This document shows, piece after piece, positions 18,601-26,994 of a stretch of 64,000 nucleotides of DNA. Source of the stretch: Bizionia myxarmorum (GTDB lineage Bacteria > Bacteroidota > Bacteroidia > Flavobacteriales > Flavobacteriaceae); the NCBI RefSeq assembly GCF_008086205.1, contig NZ_VSKK01000005.1, positions 62,001-126,000 on the forward strand, written 5' to 3'. A model generated the notes under the pieces. That model searched no databases. It was not told the DNA's origin and was given only the letters and a program-made list of their open reading frames with translations. The stretch's first letter is position 1; each line of letters starts with the position of its first letter. The position numbers were made by a program, and so were the translations under genes.

Positions 18601-21600
18601 CAATTTATCAGTGGTCTCTTATGATGTAAACAATGTAACCTGTACAGGTAATGGCGATGGAAGTGTGTCCTTTACTATTGATAATTATGATACAGGAGCC
18701 ACAGGTGTTGCTTATGAAATATTTAATTTTCAATCAAATGTATCAACGGGAATTACAGGTACAATTTCTCCCCTATCAGGCGGTGCAGAAACGGTATCCA
18801 ACGTTGGGCCTTTAGCATCTGGACAGTATTATATTTTACTATCAGAAATTGGTGGCGCTTATAATGATTGTTCCGCTGCTACTTCTGATTTTAATATTAC
18901 GGAATCATCCAATTTATTAGCAATTTCAGCAAATCTTACAGCTAGTGATAACTGTAATGTTGATGCAGGTGTTATTACAGCAACTGGACAATTTGGAACA
19001 CCGCCTTATGAATTTCAATTAAATGTAGCAGGTGATCCAGCTCCAGATACAGCAACATGGACAGGAGCTTCAACAAACATTTTTAATGTGGAAGGTGGGA
19101 ACTGGGATGTGTATGTGCAAGATGCCTATGGTTGTATTCAAATGGCTTCAGTTTTCGTGCCAACGGATACACCACCGGCTATTACTTTAGCTATTGATGC
19201 CACTACAACTTGTAATGTTGAAGGAAACTTCAGTATGGTAATAACACGAGATAATACAGTTGGTGTCGCACCTTTCACCTACAGTGTTGATGGCTCTGCG
19301 TTTAATACGTATACCGAAGATGCTTCAAACTCTTTCACTATTACTGGATTAAACTCGGGTGCACATACGGTAACTGTTCAAGATGCAAATGGTTGTACAG
19401 ACATCCAAAATATAATCATTTTAACCCCTATTTCTGGTTTATCAGCAACTAGTATTTCTGCTTCTCCTGATTGTGGAGCTTCAGACGGTATTATTACTAT
19501 GACTGTTGATGGTGGTTCTGGAGTCTATGCCTATACTATTTTACCTAACGATCCTAGCATCACTTTAACAGGAAATATTTTTGAAAATGTGCCTGCTGGA
19601 GATTACACTATTACAATTACGGATTCTGGAACTTCATGTTCTATTGATGTTCCTGCTTCTATACAAGTGCCGGTTGCACCAAGTATAGCACCAGTTGCAA
19701 CAGATGTTACTTGTAATGGAGGAACCAATGGTACTATTACAGTTAACCTAACAGGAACGAATGCAGATCCTGTATATTCTTATGAAATCACATCTCCTAT
19801 TATCGTAGGTCCTCAAAGCACTAATACGTTTACAGGTTTAGCTGCTGGTGTTTATACCGTAGCAGTAACTTCTGGTCGTGGATGTGTGACTTCTGAAACT
19901 ATTACTATTAATGAACCAGCTGTTATTGCAATAGCCACTACAACAGTTGTAGACTTTGCGTGTATAGTAGATACAAACACTGTTAACAATGCAACTATTA
20001 CAATTAGCGGTGTTACGGGCGGTTCTGGAACTTATATAAACTATGAGTTTATTCAAGGTGCCACTACCCTACAATTTGGAACTAACAATGTTTATAACGA
20101 AACCAATCCTTTAGGTGGAACCTATACCATAAATGTATATGATAATAATGGTTGCGTTGGAACAACAACAGCCACAATTAATCCGTACACTGAATTATTA
20201 ACGTCTACAATTAATATTGATAGCCCAATTGACTGTAATACTGGTGAAACCATAACAATTACAGCTAATTTTAACGGTGGAATACCTGCCATATTAAATT
20301 ATACAGTAATTGGATTAAATGGAAACCCTTATAACCTAACACAAACAACGCCAACCTTCACAGATTTGACTGTAGGAAACTATAGTATAATTGTTGAAAA
20401 TCCAGTTACGGGTTGTCAAGTTGAAACAGTTCATTATGTTTCTGACCCGAATACATTTGATGTGCTAGCGACAGTAGTTTCAAATGTTACCTGTTTTGGA
20501 GTTGCAAATGGAATTGTGCAAATTACATTTATAGATCAAAATACAACGCCAACAGATGACGCTGGCCCTTTTTACTATGTAATTCTTGATAATACAGGAA
20601 CATCTGTTCAAACTGGATCAAGTCCAACTGCAGGCCCATTAACTATTACTAGTTTAGCAAGTGGCATTTATACTTTTGAAGCCACTTTAACAAACAACCC
20701 GTTCTGTCCTGCAAGTATTAATTTCACCATTACAGGGCCATCGGCAGCTTTAATGCTACAAATAAACAGTGCTCCTGTTACTTGTGTTCTTTCTGCCAAT
20801 GATGGAAGTATTTCAGCATCGGCTAGTTTGGGTTGGGGCGCTCCTTATGAGTACCAATTAGAATTAGGCGCTACAGTTATTTCACCGTGGTCCGCAACCA
20901 ATATATTTAATGGTTTATCTGCTGGAACTTATTTAGTAAGTGTTCGTGATGCTAATGGTTGTGTGGTTTCAGCTAATGAAACTCTAGTAGTTCCAACATC
21001 AATCAGTGGAACTTTAACTGCAAATCCTACAGATCTTGCCTGTTTCAATGATGCCAATGCAACATTAACAGTAAGTGCTATTTCAGGCGGCGCCGGTTCA
21101 GGATATTTATACACCTTAATTAATGAAGTGACTGGTGCTACTTCAGGACCACAAACAAGTCCTATTTTCACAGGAATTCCTGCTGGGACCTATCATGTTG
21201 ATATTAGCGATGCATGGACTTGTAGCAATCCAACAAATATCGTAATCATTACACAACCTTTAGATATTGCAACGGGGATTGTTTCCTATGTAAATACCGC
21301 TACGTGTAATAATGATGCTGAAATTCACATTGAAGTATCAGGTGGAACACCGCCATACACGTACAGTACAGATGGCGTAAACTTTACGATTTTAAGTCCT
21401 ACAAACTCATTTTTTGTAACAGCTGGAACCTATCAATATTACATTCAAGATTCCAATGGTTGTGATATAACATTAACGAATTCAATTACGGTAAACCCAG
21501 TAATACCTGTATTTGTTAATCTTGATTTATCAGGTTCAACTATAAACTGTAGCGGTGGTACAAACGGGACAATTTTTGCAACGGCTACCGATGGTTTAGG

Positions 21601-24600
21601 TAACTATTCTTATGAATTAATTGATACAGTTACTAACACTACTGTTCAAGGTCCACAAGCTAGCGGAACTTTTATAGGTATTGGCGCTGGAAACTACCAA
21701 GTGAATGTTTCAAGTGGAATAGATTGTACTGGAGTATCAGAACCTATAATTATTACAGATCCAGATCCGCTTATCGTTTCAACGCCTAAAACTGATATTA
21801 GCTGTTTCGGATTAACAGATGGTAGCATTACTATTGACGCTTCTGGAGGAACTGGAACTTTCCAATATGCTATATCTCCAAATTTAGATCAATTTCATAA
21901 TTCAAATGTATTCGACAATTTACCAGCGGGTATCTATACCGTTGTTGCACAAGATGCAAATGGTTGTTTTGAAAGTTTCGAAATAGAAATTATCGAGCCA
22001 GATCCATTGCAAGCAACATTCGGAACCATTGGTAACGAGTTATGCTTAAATGATGGAAATGGAACCATTACCATCAATATTACAGGTGGTTCAGGAAGTT
22101 ATTTAGTGAGTTTGGATAATACCAACTTCACACCGGTTGTTGGAAGTGAATATACTTTTACCGATTTAAGTGGAGATACGTTTTATCAAATATTCATCGT
22201 AGATTCTAACAATTGTTATGTGAATCCGCCTTTAGAATATTATATGCCACCTGCTGTTGAGGTTATTCCTAGTGTTGTAATTGATGTAACATGTATCAGC
22301 AACACACCAGGAAATATAGTTACTTTAAGTGTTAATCCAGAAGTAGATGGTGACGTTCAATATAGTACGGATTATATAACATTCAGCGCAACTAATGTCT
22401 TTACAGATTTAGCGCCAGGTATTTATACCTATTATGTGCAGCATACTAATGGATGTACTAAAGAAATTGAATTTACAATTCAGGACTTGGATCCAATCAC
22501 AGCAAGCGCAGATGTTAGCGCAGATGTATTATGTTTTGGTGAAGCAACTGGAAGTATTACAGTTACTGCAACAGGCGGAACAGGGACTTTAGAGTATGCT
22601 ATTTCACCTAGTTTCACATTCCAAACTGATAATATCTTTACAGGTTTAGAAGCTGGATCATATGACGTAATTGTGAGAGACACCATTACTTGTGAATTAA
22701 CTATCTCTAATCTAATTATTTCGCAACCCGTTGCTGAACTTTCAGCTACCATTTCTGGAACAGTTGAAACTTGTTTAAACGCAGCCGATGGAACTATAAA
22801 CGTTGTGGTATCGGGCGGAACACCGCCATACTTTACCAGTACGGATGGTATTAACTTTACGCAAGATGTGTTTGATTTTACGGGTCTTGCCGGTAATCAA
22901 ACCTATACCATTTATGTAAAAGACGCTAATGATTGTGAAATCCTACCACTAACTTACTTCATTGATGAAGGTGTGGATATTCAAGGTGCTGTGGTTATTG
23001 TTGATAATTGTACAAATAATGTTGTTGGCAACGACGTAACCGTTACGTTTAACGCAACTTTGGCTGGCGACTTACAATTTAGTACAGACGGTGTAAACTA
23101 TGTAACAGGAAATGTATTTACAGACTTTGCTTCTGGTAACCATACCATTTATGTACAACACACAAATGGTTGTATTCAAGAAATTGATTTTACAATTGAT
23201 AACCTGGTTCCAATTACAGCTTCTGTAGGATCTACAGTAGATGTTTTATGTTTTGGTGAAGCAACTGGAAGTATTACAGTTTCGGCAACAGGCGGAACAG
23301 GGACTTTAGAGTATGCTATTTCTCCTGACTATGATTACCAAACTAGTAATACATTTGATATTTTACCAGCAGGAACCTATGACATAATTGTTAGAGATAC
23401 CATTACTTGTGAAGTAACACTATCTTCAATAGTTATTGCAGAACCTGCAACCGCAATTACCGCAACAATTCAGGCAACTGTGCCAGAAACGTGTATTAAT
23501 GCAGCCGATGGTGAAATAACCATTACAGTGTCTGGTGGAACAGCACCGTATTACACAAGTTTAGATGGTATAAACTTTACACAAGATTTACTAACTTTTA
23601 CGGGTCTTAATGGTGGACAAACCTATACCATTTATGTAAAAGATGATAGTGATTGTGAAATAGTACCACTTACCTACACCATTGTTAATGGTGTGGATAT
23701 TCAAGGTGCTGTAGTTATTGTTGATAATTGTACGGCTAACGTGGTTGGTAATGAAGTAACTGTTACCTTTAACGCTGCTTTAGCTGGCGATTTACAATTT
23801 AGCACAGACGGTGTAACCTATGGTGCAGGCAATGTTTTTACAGATTTTGCTCCAGGAAACCATACTATTTATGTGCAACACACCAATGGTTGTATTCAGG
23901 AAATCGATTTTAACATTGATAACTTGCTTCCCATAACCGCTTCTGTAGGGTCTACAGTAGATGTGTTGTGTTTTGGTGAAGCAACTGGAAGTATTACAGT
24001 TACTGCCACAGGCGGAACAGGTACTTTAGAGTATGCTATTTCTCCTGACTATGATTACCAAGCTAGTAATACGTTTGATGATTTACCTGCCGGAACCTAT
24101 GACATAATTGTTAGAGATACCATTACTTGTGAAGTAACTATCAGTAGTGTTATTATTTCGCAGCCTGCTGCTGAACTTTCAGCTATCATTTCTGGAACAG
24201 CAGAAACCTGCTTGAATGCAGCCGATGGAACCATAAATTTAGTGGTATCTGGCGGAACACCTCCATACTTTACAAGTACGGATGGTATTAACTTTACGCA
24301 AGATGTATTTGATTTCACTGGTCTTGCCGGCGGACAAACCTATACCATTCACGTAAAAGATGCTAATGATTGTGAAATTCTACCACTAACCTATACAATT
24401 GAAGCTGGTTTTGATATTCAAGCAAGCGTTTCTATTGTAGATACATGTGTAAACAATGTTAACAGTAACGAAATTACTATAAATGTCAGTTCAACAGTAG
24501 TTGGCAATGTGCAGTATAGTTTAGATGGTATTTCATACGGAAACTCTAATGTCTTTACAGGTTTAGCTGATGGAAATTACACGGCTTATGTTCAGCACAT

Positions 24601-25828
24601 CAATGGTTGTATAGACACGGCAGCATTTACCGTTACAAGTTTAGCAGCCATAACCATGAACTTAACTCCTACCAACGTTTTATGTAATGGTGAAGACTCT
24701 GGAAGTATTTTAGTTAGTGCAAGTGGCGGAACAAATAATTTAACCTACGCGCTTTCTCCAAACTATGTACAAACAGCAAGTAACGTTTTCAATGATTTAG
24801 TAGCTGGAAACTATACAATTCGTGTGTATGATGAAACAGGGTGCTATATAGAAGACAGTACTACTATTTCTCAACCAAATGCACTTCTAGCAACTTTAAT
24901 TTCTACTTATGAAGAAATATGTGTTGAAGATGATAATGGTGAAATTGAGATAAGCATTCCTGCAGGTGCTGGAACAGCTCCTTATTTTACGAGTTTAAAT
25001 AATGAAAACAACTATGTTCAAGACCAGTATATTTTTGATGGTCTAGATGGTGGTCAAACCTATACTATTTACATTAAGGATGGGAATGATTGTACAACTA
25101 CTCTAGATGTAACATTACAAGCACCAACTTTTATTGATGCTTCTCCAGAGGTTATCTATACCTGTGATGACAATGTGGTTACTATCAATGTAGATCCAAG
25201 TGTCGCTAATGATGTGATGTACTTTTTAGATGGTGGAATCGGACAAGCTAGTAATGTTTATAACGGCCTGTCTGCAGGAAATCACAGTGTAGAAATTATA
25301 CATGCAGCATCAGGTTGTTCAGAAACTGTTCCGTTCTTTATAAACACCGTTATTCCTTTAGGTTTAACAGTGGTTGAAACAGGAATTAATCAAGTTACGG
25401 CAACAGCTTCAGGTGGATCTGGTGGATATACCTACTTCTTTAACGGTTATGATAATGGAAGTAACAATGTTTTCACCTACTACGAATCTGGAACTATTGT
25501 AGTTCGCGTGGTAGACCAGAACGGTTGTGAAATTACACAAACCCTACAAGTTGTATTTGTAGATATTGAAATTCCTAATGTATTTACACCAGATGGAAAT
25601 GGTCAGAATGATGAATGGGGTCCTGGAAAAACTGAAAATTATCCAGATATCCGCACACTTATTTATGACAGACATGGTCGTGTTGTAGGCACCTTAAGAC
25701 AAGGACAAACTTGGAATGGTGAGTATAACGGAAATCCATTACCAACAGGTGATTACTGGTATGTTATCAATTTAGGAAGCGCTAAAGATAACCGTGAATT
25801 TGTTGGACACTTTACATTATATAGATAA
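12614..25828 (+). CDS. sprB: SprB-type giant gliding adhesin with T9SS type B sorting domain
   Basis: A 4404-aa secreted surface protein. Residues 1-25 are a signal peptide ending SIAQ. Residues about 30-350 form an N-terminal head domain (YAGLYWGAIYQE, GGWSLFVVYEDP). About 355-480 is DUF11-like (LTKNVENTAG...LDYILSFENIGNDDA). An Ig-like stretch with YQWYQG follows. From about 700 on there are tens of SprB repeats with the pattern CxGxxxGxIxVxxxGGxxPYxYSxDG...AGxYxVxVxDxNGC. About 1181-1375 is an unrelated sandwich-like insert. The end (about 4315-4404: IPNVFTPDGNGQNDEWGPGK ...) is a type B sorting domain. SprB filaments are the mobile adhesins of flavobacterial gliding, driven by T9SS. It is shorter than F. 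johnsoniae SprB (about 6500 aa). A PorP/SprF gene follows, as expected. Confidence 0.85.
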   Translation: MKNPMYLKITLSVLFAMFYFTSIAQNYEPFTPRFDADTKGDILLIGNNIVNRSTNSYGPNVPYNGTNNYNSDYSMQYIDIDGDPTTFSSSSANLEAPGSCYSILYAGLYWGAIYQESDRSPINQLKFKMPGGTYSDITGEIIYDAATTPIGGDNSKPYACYADVTGLLQSLADPAGTYTVGNMTSSLGYHGGTGLCGGWSLFVVYEDPALPGKAIVSFDGFSAIGGTTTLDVPVSGFRTIPVGPVRAKFAFSALEGDFKITGDRLRINGISMNTPERPANNFFNSKITNLAGEFTNREPNSLNTLGFDAGILNVPNGGNSVINNGDTAATIRLASTGDVYFYYFNAFAVDIIQPNITLTKNVENTAGVNINDGDVTLGQELDYILSFENIGNDDAINYTITDVLPINVDLMSVNLTGAPGVTYTYDAVTHALTFTIPNNLINEGDPTYTIRIRVKVIEDCNQLRDACSNIIQNQAYQTYSSFNSGNVVANQVPSVSDIDVCGFPTPGSTNFLVNVDGCTFIRDEVLCGSSIQLTAGSGYTAYQWYQGDEMTGTPIGATQTITITTPGVYTSVNTAAQPCVSIVETVNVILFGADLPNPITPYANQVVICPINEKELPEIFLCGAGDAQLLETNITDAISISWALLDEGSCGEAPANCPNTSASCTWNQVATGPTYNLIAAGQYQLTITYQNGCFRKFYFNVYQNLFTPTEVHRDIVCSTDGEITINGVPASYEYSINGVGGPYQISNVFPITVAGDYTVHIRPIGITNPCIFTIINIPIRARNFTVDVIPNQPLCSGDKGGITVQMNDVTAQYYYEILQGGTIISAAGPIAESDYTFPDLNPGTYTVNASNDAGCTYTETITLVEPDPITLTANLTQPLTCTDGEITIVANGGTPPYFYYINSTTEFQTVPEYEVLTAGTYDITVIDFNNCTQTTQIIVEALEPPTFNVTHTDVLCYGDESAEINFNVTGSNGYTLAFSIDGGNTYSSNPIISNLPAGTYETLVQYSINGEDCLTTAETVVITQPDTALSASGGVSALAGCGPNGEGEVRITNPQGGIAPYQYSFDNGVTYGSANSAYVAPGTYTLYIRDVNGCIFPMEVTISPAPTAPTIDISDTDFNCDGSGNSTVTVNNNGGNFAYTYVMDGVENTNVPDNVFVNVPSGNHTITVQYENLNIPTYSNLLFEDFGRGGNTTTPGIAAAYCFHDQTISPSPCGPSDLLQDNQYAVTNRIFPIYGTWFDYRDHTSGGSDPQGRFLAVNIGSAAGPYGILYSKPINNVLPGQDVIVDLYLANLLSVGSAGGAPDFILELVDGSGNVIASEATGPILNTVNAWQLKSVQLNPGANTELIFNIRSGSVVYNGNDAVIDDINVYQIPRVCITEVEFPIVIDSNQAFSAQVLNAFDVSCSGAADGQITIAANNFQLPYGFDYSTDGGTTWINSATSPVIITGLAGATYDVQIRYDDTAATCSFSFTQPVLEPNALIAGAVIASPATCLSGATIEASASNGTPNYTFQLENSVGTVIVPFQSGNTFSNVIPGDYIVVVQDANGCQDPIDTALTIAAPTTPIASIDASSDICYDAGNLATIVVGVSDGTAPYTYSINGGTFQSNNTFTNLTPGTYSVIVRDAYGCESDAISQTIGGALIGTAILTKNLDCRTNPNASILTTIAGGIAPYTYDVSYNGGPFAGNTTVVGNAFVYSTGTDGTYTFLITDSLGCTTQTSVINIIPLPLLDAPTVTVTQNNLCFGDNSGAITVVPSGGLSPYTILVENTTTGTNYGSQTTGLEAGVYTITVTDANTCSITETATITQPDAIAYDVVKVDITCDVSGGTSTGTITVENVSGGTPEYTYYVSNNFGYSASYPTTSGGEDHTFTIIDYGIYTVDVVDANGCSLVTQNITIASPPGSLVIDITTLTSDCSTGGTAVITVTPVVSSGNYEFAVLEYNTIPYSNNYQNADSGTPETSTFTGLTPGVTYTFVVHDMSNDCYYFETATGPIDSLSNLSVVSYDVNNVTCTGNGDGSVSFTIDNYDTGATGVAYEIFNFQSNVSTGITGTISPLSGGAETVSNVGPLASGQYYILLSEIGGAYNDCSAATSDFNITESSNLLAISANLTASDNCNVDAGVITATGQFGTPPYEFQLNVAGDPAPDTATWTGASTNIFNVEGGNWDVYVQDAYGCIQMASVFVPTDTPPAITLAIDATTTCNVEGNFSMVITRDNTVGVAPFTYSVDGSAFNTYTEDASNSFTITGLNSGAHTVTVQDANGCTDIQNIIILTPISGLSATSISASPDCGASDGIITMTVDGGSGVYAYTILPNDPSITLTGNIFENVPAGDYTITITDSGTSCSIDVPASIQVPVAPSIAPVATDVTCNGGTNGTITVNLTGTNADPVYSYEITSPIIVGPQSTNTFTGLAAGVYTVAVTSGRGCVTSETITINEPAVIAIATTTVVDFACIVDTNTVNNATITISGVTGGSGTYINYEFIQGATTLQFGTNNVYNETNPLGGTYTINVYDNNGCVGTTTATINPYTELLTSTINIDSPIDCNTGETITITANFNGGIPAILNYTVIGLNGNPYNLTQTTPTFTDLTVGNYSIIVENPVTGCQVETVHYVSDPNTFDVLATVVSNVTCFGVANGIVQITFIDQNTTPTDDAGPFYYVILDNTGTSVQTGSSPTAGPLTITSLASGIYTFEATLTNNPFCPASINFTITGPSAALMLQINSAPVTCVLSANDGSISASASLGWGAPYEYQLELGATVISPWSATNIFNGLSAGTYLVSVRDANGCVVSANETLVVPTSISGTLTANPTDLACFNDANATLTVSAISGGAGSGYLYTLINEVTGATSGPQTSPIFTGIPAGTYHVDISDAWTCSNPTNIVIITQPLDIATGIVSYVNTATCNNDAEIHIEVSGGTPPYTYSTDGVNFTILSPTNSFFVTAGTYQYYIQDSNGCDITLTNSITVNPVIPVFVNLDLSGSTINCSGGTNGTIFATATDGLGNYSYELIDTVTNTTVQGPQASGTFIGIGAGNYQVNVSSGIDCTGVSEPIIITDPDPLIVSTPKTDISCFGLTDGSITIDASGGTGTFQYAISPNLDQFHNSNVFDNLPAGIYTVVAQDANGCFESFEIEIIEPDPLQATFGTIGNELCLNDGNGTITINITGGSGSYLVSLDNTNFTPVVGSEYTFTDLSGDTFYQIFIVDSNNCYVNPPLEYYMPPAVEVIPSVVIDVTCISNTPGNIVTLSVNPEVDGDVQYSTDYITFSATNVFTDLAPGIYTYYVQHTNGCTKEIEFTIQDLDPITASADVSADVLCFGEATGSITVTATGGTGTLEYAISPSFTFQTDNIFTGLEAGSYDVIVRDTITCELTISNLIISQPVAELSATISGTVETCLNAADGTINVVVSGGTPPYFTSTDGINFTQDVFDFTGLAGNQTYTIYVKDANDCEILPLTYFIDEGVDIQGAVVIVDNCTNNVVGNDVTVTFNATLAGDLQFSTDGVNYVTGNVFTDFASGNHTIYVQHTNGCIQEIDFTIDNLVPITASVGSTVDVLCFGEATGSITVSATGGTGTLEYAISPDYDYQTSNTFDILPAGTYDIIVRDTITCEVTLSSIVIAEPATAITATIQATVPETCINAADGEITITVSGGTAPYYTSLDGINFTQDLLTFTGLNGGQTYTIYVKDDSDCEIVPLTYTIVNGVDIQGAVVIVDNCTANVVGNEVTVTFNAALAGDLQFSTDGVTYGAGNVFTDFAPGNHTIYVQHTNGCIQEIDFNIDNLLPITASVGSTVDVLCFGEATGSITVTATGGTGTLEYAISPDYDYQASNTFDDLPAGTYDIIVRDTITCEVTISSVIISQPAAELSAIISGTAETCLNAADGTINLVVSGGTPPYFTSTDGINFTQDVFDFTGLAGGQTYTIHVKDANDCEILPLTYTIEAGFDIQASVSIVDTCVNNVNSNEITINVSSTVVGNVQYSLDGISYGNSNVFTGLADGNYTAYVQHINGCIDTAAFTVTSLAAITMNLTPTNVLCNGEDSGSILVSASGGTNNLTYALSPNYVQTASNVFNDLVAGNYTIRVYDETGCYIEDSTTISQPNALLATLISTYEEICVEDDNGEIEISIPAGAGTAPYFTSLNNENNYVQDQYIFDGLDGGQTYTIYIKDGNDCTTTLDVTLQAPTFIDASPEVIYTCDDNVVTINVDPSVANDVMYFLDGGIGQASNVYNGLSAGNHSVEIIHAASGCSETVPFFINTVIPLGLTVVETGINQVTATASGGSGGYTYFFNGYDNGSNNVFTYYESGTIVVRVVDQNGCEITQTLQVVFVDIEIPNVFTPDGNGQNDEWGPGKTENYPDIRTLIYDRHGRVVGTLRQGQTWNGEYNGNPLPTGDYWYVINLGSAKDNREFVGHFTLYR
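16155..16737 (+). other. Beta-sandwich-like domain inserted in the SprB repeats
   Basis: Residues about 1181-1375 of the giant adhesin break the SprB repeat pattern. The segment opens LLFEDFGRGG, contains two closely spaced Cys (YCFHD...SPCGPS), and continues with DVIVDLYLANLL, DFILELVDGSGNVI and AVIDDINVYQIP. This strand-rich layout resembles jelly-roll or galactose-binding-like carbohydrate modules. It is a pattern-level impression, not a confirmed family match. Confidence 0.5.
21804..25100 (+). repeat. Long tandem ~239-240-aa modules near the SprB C-terminus
   Basis: The segment GTTTTGGTGAAGCAACTGGA recurs at 22533, 23250 and 23970 (spacing 717 and 720 bases, 239 and 240 codons). More diverged copies start near 21804 and 24684. 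Copies 2 and 3 are closest in their first halves, while copies 1 and 3 are closest in the half starting near 22725 and 24165. Each module contains three SprB-type beta units. Confidence 0.75.
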
Positions 25829-25838
25829 ACACTAAATC

Positions 25839-25870
25839 ATGCCACAACTACCCCCAAACGGTTGTGGCAT
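25839..25870 (+). repeat. 10-bp perfect hairpin between sprB and sprF
   Basis: ATGCCACAAC (25839-25848) and GTTGTGGCAT (25861-25870) enclose a 12-base loop. No T-run follows. It may act as an RNA processing or 3'-end stabilising hairpin that sets different levels of the adhesin and its SprF partner, rather than a full terminator. Function is inferred. Confidence 0.5.
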
Positions 25871-25899
25871 AATAAAACAAAGTTTTTAAAACGATACCT

Positions 25900-26844
25900 A
25901 TGAAAAACTTATACCTACTTACTGCCTTGCTCCTTTGCTCCATTTTTGGATACAGTCAGGAATTAACAATACCTACTTATACGCAATACTTGGCTGATAA
26001 CCCGTTTATTATTTCACCTGCTTATGCTGGTATTGGCGATTATGTGAAAATTAGAGCCAATGGTCTTACCCAATGGGTTGGCATCAAGGACGCACCAGAT
26101 ATGCAATCTCTAGCTGCCGATATGCGTTTAGGCGAACGCTCTGGTGTGGGCTTATTTCTATATAATGATAAAAATGGTTTTACAGAACAACGCGGATTTA
26201 GAGCCTCATTTGCACATCATTTAACGTTGGATAAAGGTCGTGATCAATTTGTTTCCTTCGGAATGTCCTATAACATGAATATCTTTCAATTGGATATTTC
26301 TAAATATAATGTTTCGGATATTTCAATAGAAAATGATCGAAAAATGATAAATCATAACTTTGATGTTGCCGCTTTATATCGTTTGGAATCTTTTTATGCT
26401 AGTTTCACTGCTAGTAACATCTTGGATAAAGATTTAGATAAATTCGGGATTAATGAGCCAGGTAAACTTCGAAATTACCAATTATACACCGGTTATGTTT
26501 TTAATAGAAGTCGAAATAGCGATTATGAAATAGAACCTTCACTTTACATTCAGTATTTTGAAGGTGATGGAAGATCAACTACCGATTTAAACCTAAAGTA
26601 TAGAAGATTATTAAAAAATGACAACTATTTTTGGGCGGGACTAAGCTATCGTTTTTTAAATGATCAGATAATGGAACCTTTAAATATTGGTCCTATGGCG
26701 GGCGTTAAAGTATCTAATTTTTACTTTGCTTACTCCTACCAAATTATTACCAATGAGTTAATTAATAATAACAGTGGCACGCACATGGTTACCATTGGTC
26801 TTGATATTTTCCAAGGCGTCAGTAACTGTCGTTGTACCTTATAG
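25900..26844 (+). CDS. sprF: SprF-like PorP/SprF outer-membrane protein
   Basis: A 314-aa PorP/SprF family protein. The signal peptide ends SIFGYSQE. The family opening PTYTQYLADNPFIISPAYAG is at about 25-44, followed by the usual beta-barrel strands and RASFAHHLTL, YRLESFYASFTASNIL and a C-terminal strand ending GLDIFQGVSNCRCTL. In F. johnsoniae SprF is needed for secretion of SprB to the surface but not for T9SS in general. The location directly downstream of the SprB-type gene supports the same partner role. A strong terminator follows, so this is the last gene of the operon. Confidence 0.85.
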   Translation: MKNLYLLTALLLCSIFGYSQELTIPTYTQYLADNPFIISPAYAGIGDYVKIRANGLTQWVGIKDAPDMQSLAADMRLGERSGVGLFLYNDKNGFTEQRGFRASFAHHLTLDKGRDQFVSFGMSYNMNIFQLDISKYNVSDISIENDRKMINHNFDVAALYRLESFYASFTASNILDKDLDKFGINEPGKLRNYQLYTGYVFNRSRNSDYEIEPSLYIQYFEGDGRSTTDLNLKYRRLLKNDNYFWAGLSYRFLNDQIMEPLNIGPMAGVKVSNFYFAYSYQIITNELINNNSGTHMVTIGLDIFQGVSNCRCTL

Positions 26845-26867
26845 GTATTTGGAAATCTTTGTTTTCT

Positions 26868-26899
26868 AGCCATAAAGTTATGCTTTATGGCTTTTTTTT
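26868..26899 (+). terminator. Rho-independent terminator after sprF
   Basis: A perfect 10-bp stem AGCCATAAAG / CTTTATGGCT with a 5-base loop (TTATG), followed directly by a T-run. It ends the spr operon. Confidence 0.92.
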
Positions 26900-26994
26900 A
26901 TCCACTAATCATATTATTAGTATAATTTTACAGTCCAAAATATTTACGGCACAATAAATGCAACATCAGCCGTTATATAACCTAATTTTTAACT

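Noticed and set aside
21804-25100. CRISPR-like or transposon repeats in the sprB gene
   Set aside because: The repeats are in-frame coding modules of about 720 bases with codon-level divergence, not short direct repeats with spacers.
25839-25870. True terminator separating sprB from sprF
   Set aside because: No T-run follows the hairpin, and a strong terminator lies after sprF, so one operon is more likely.
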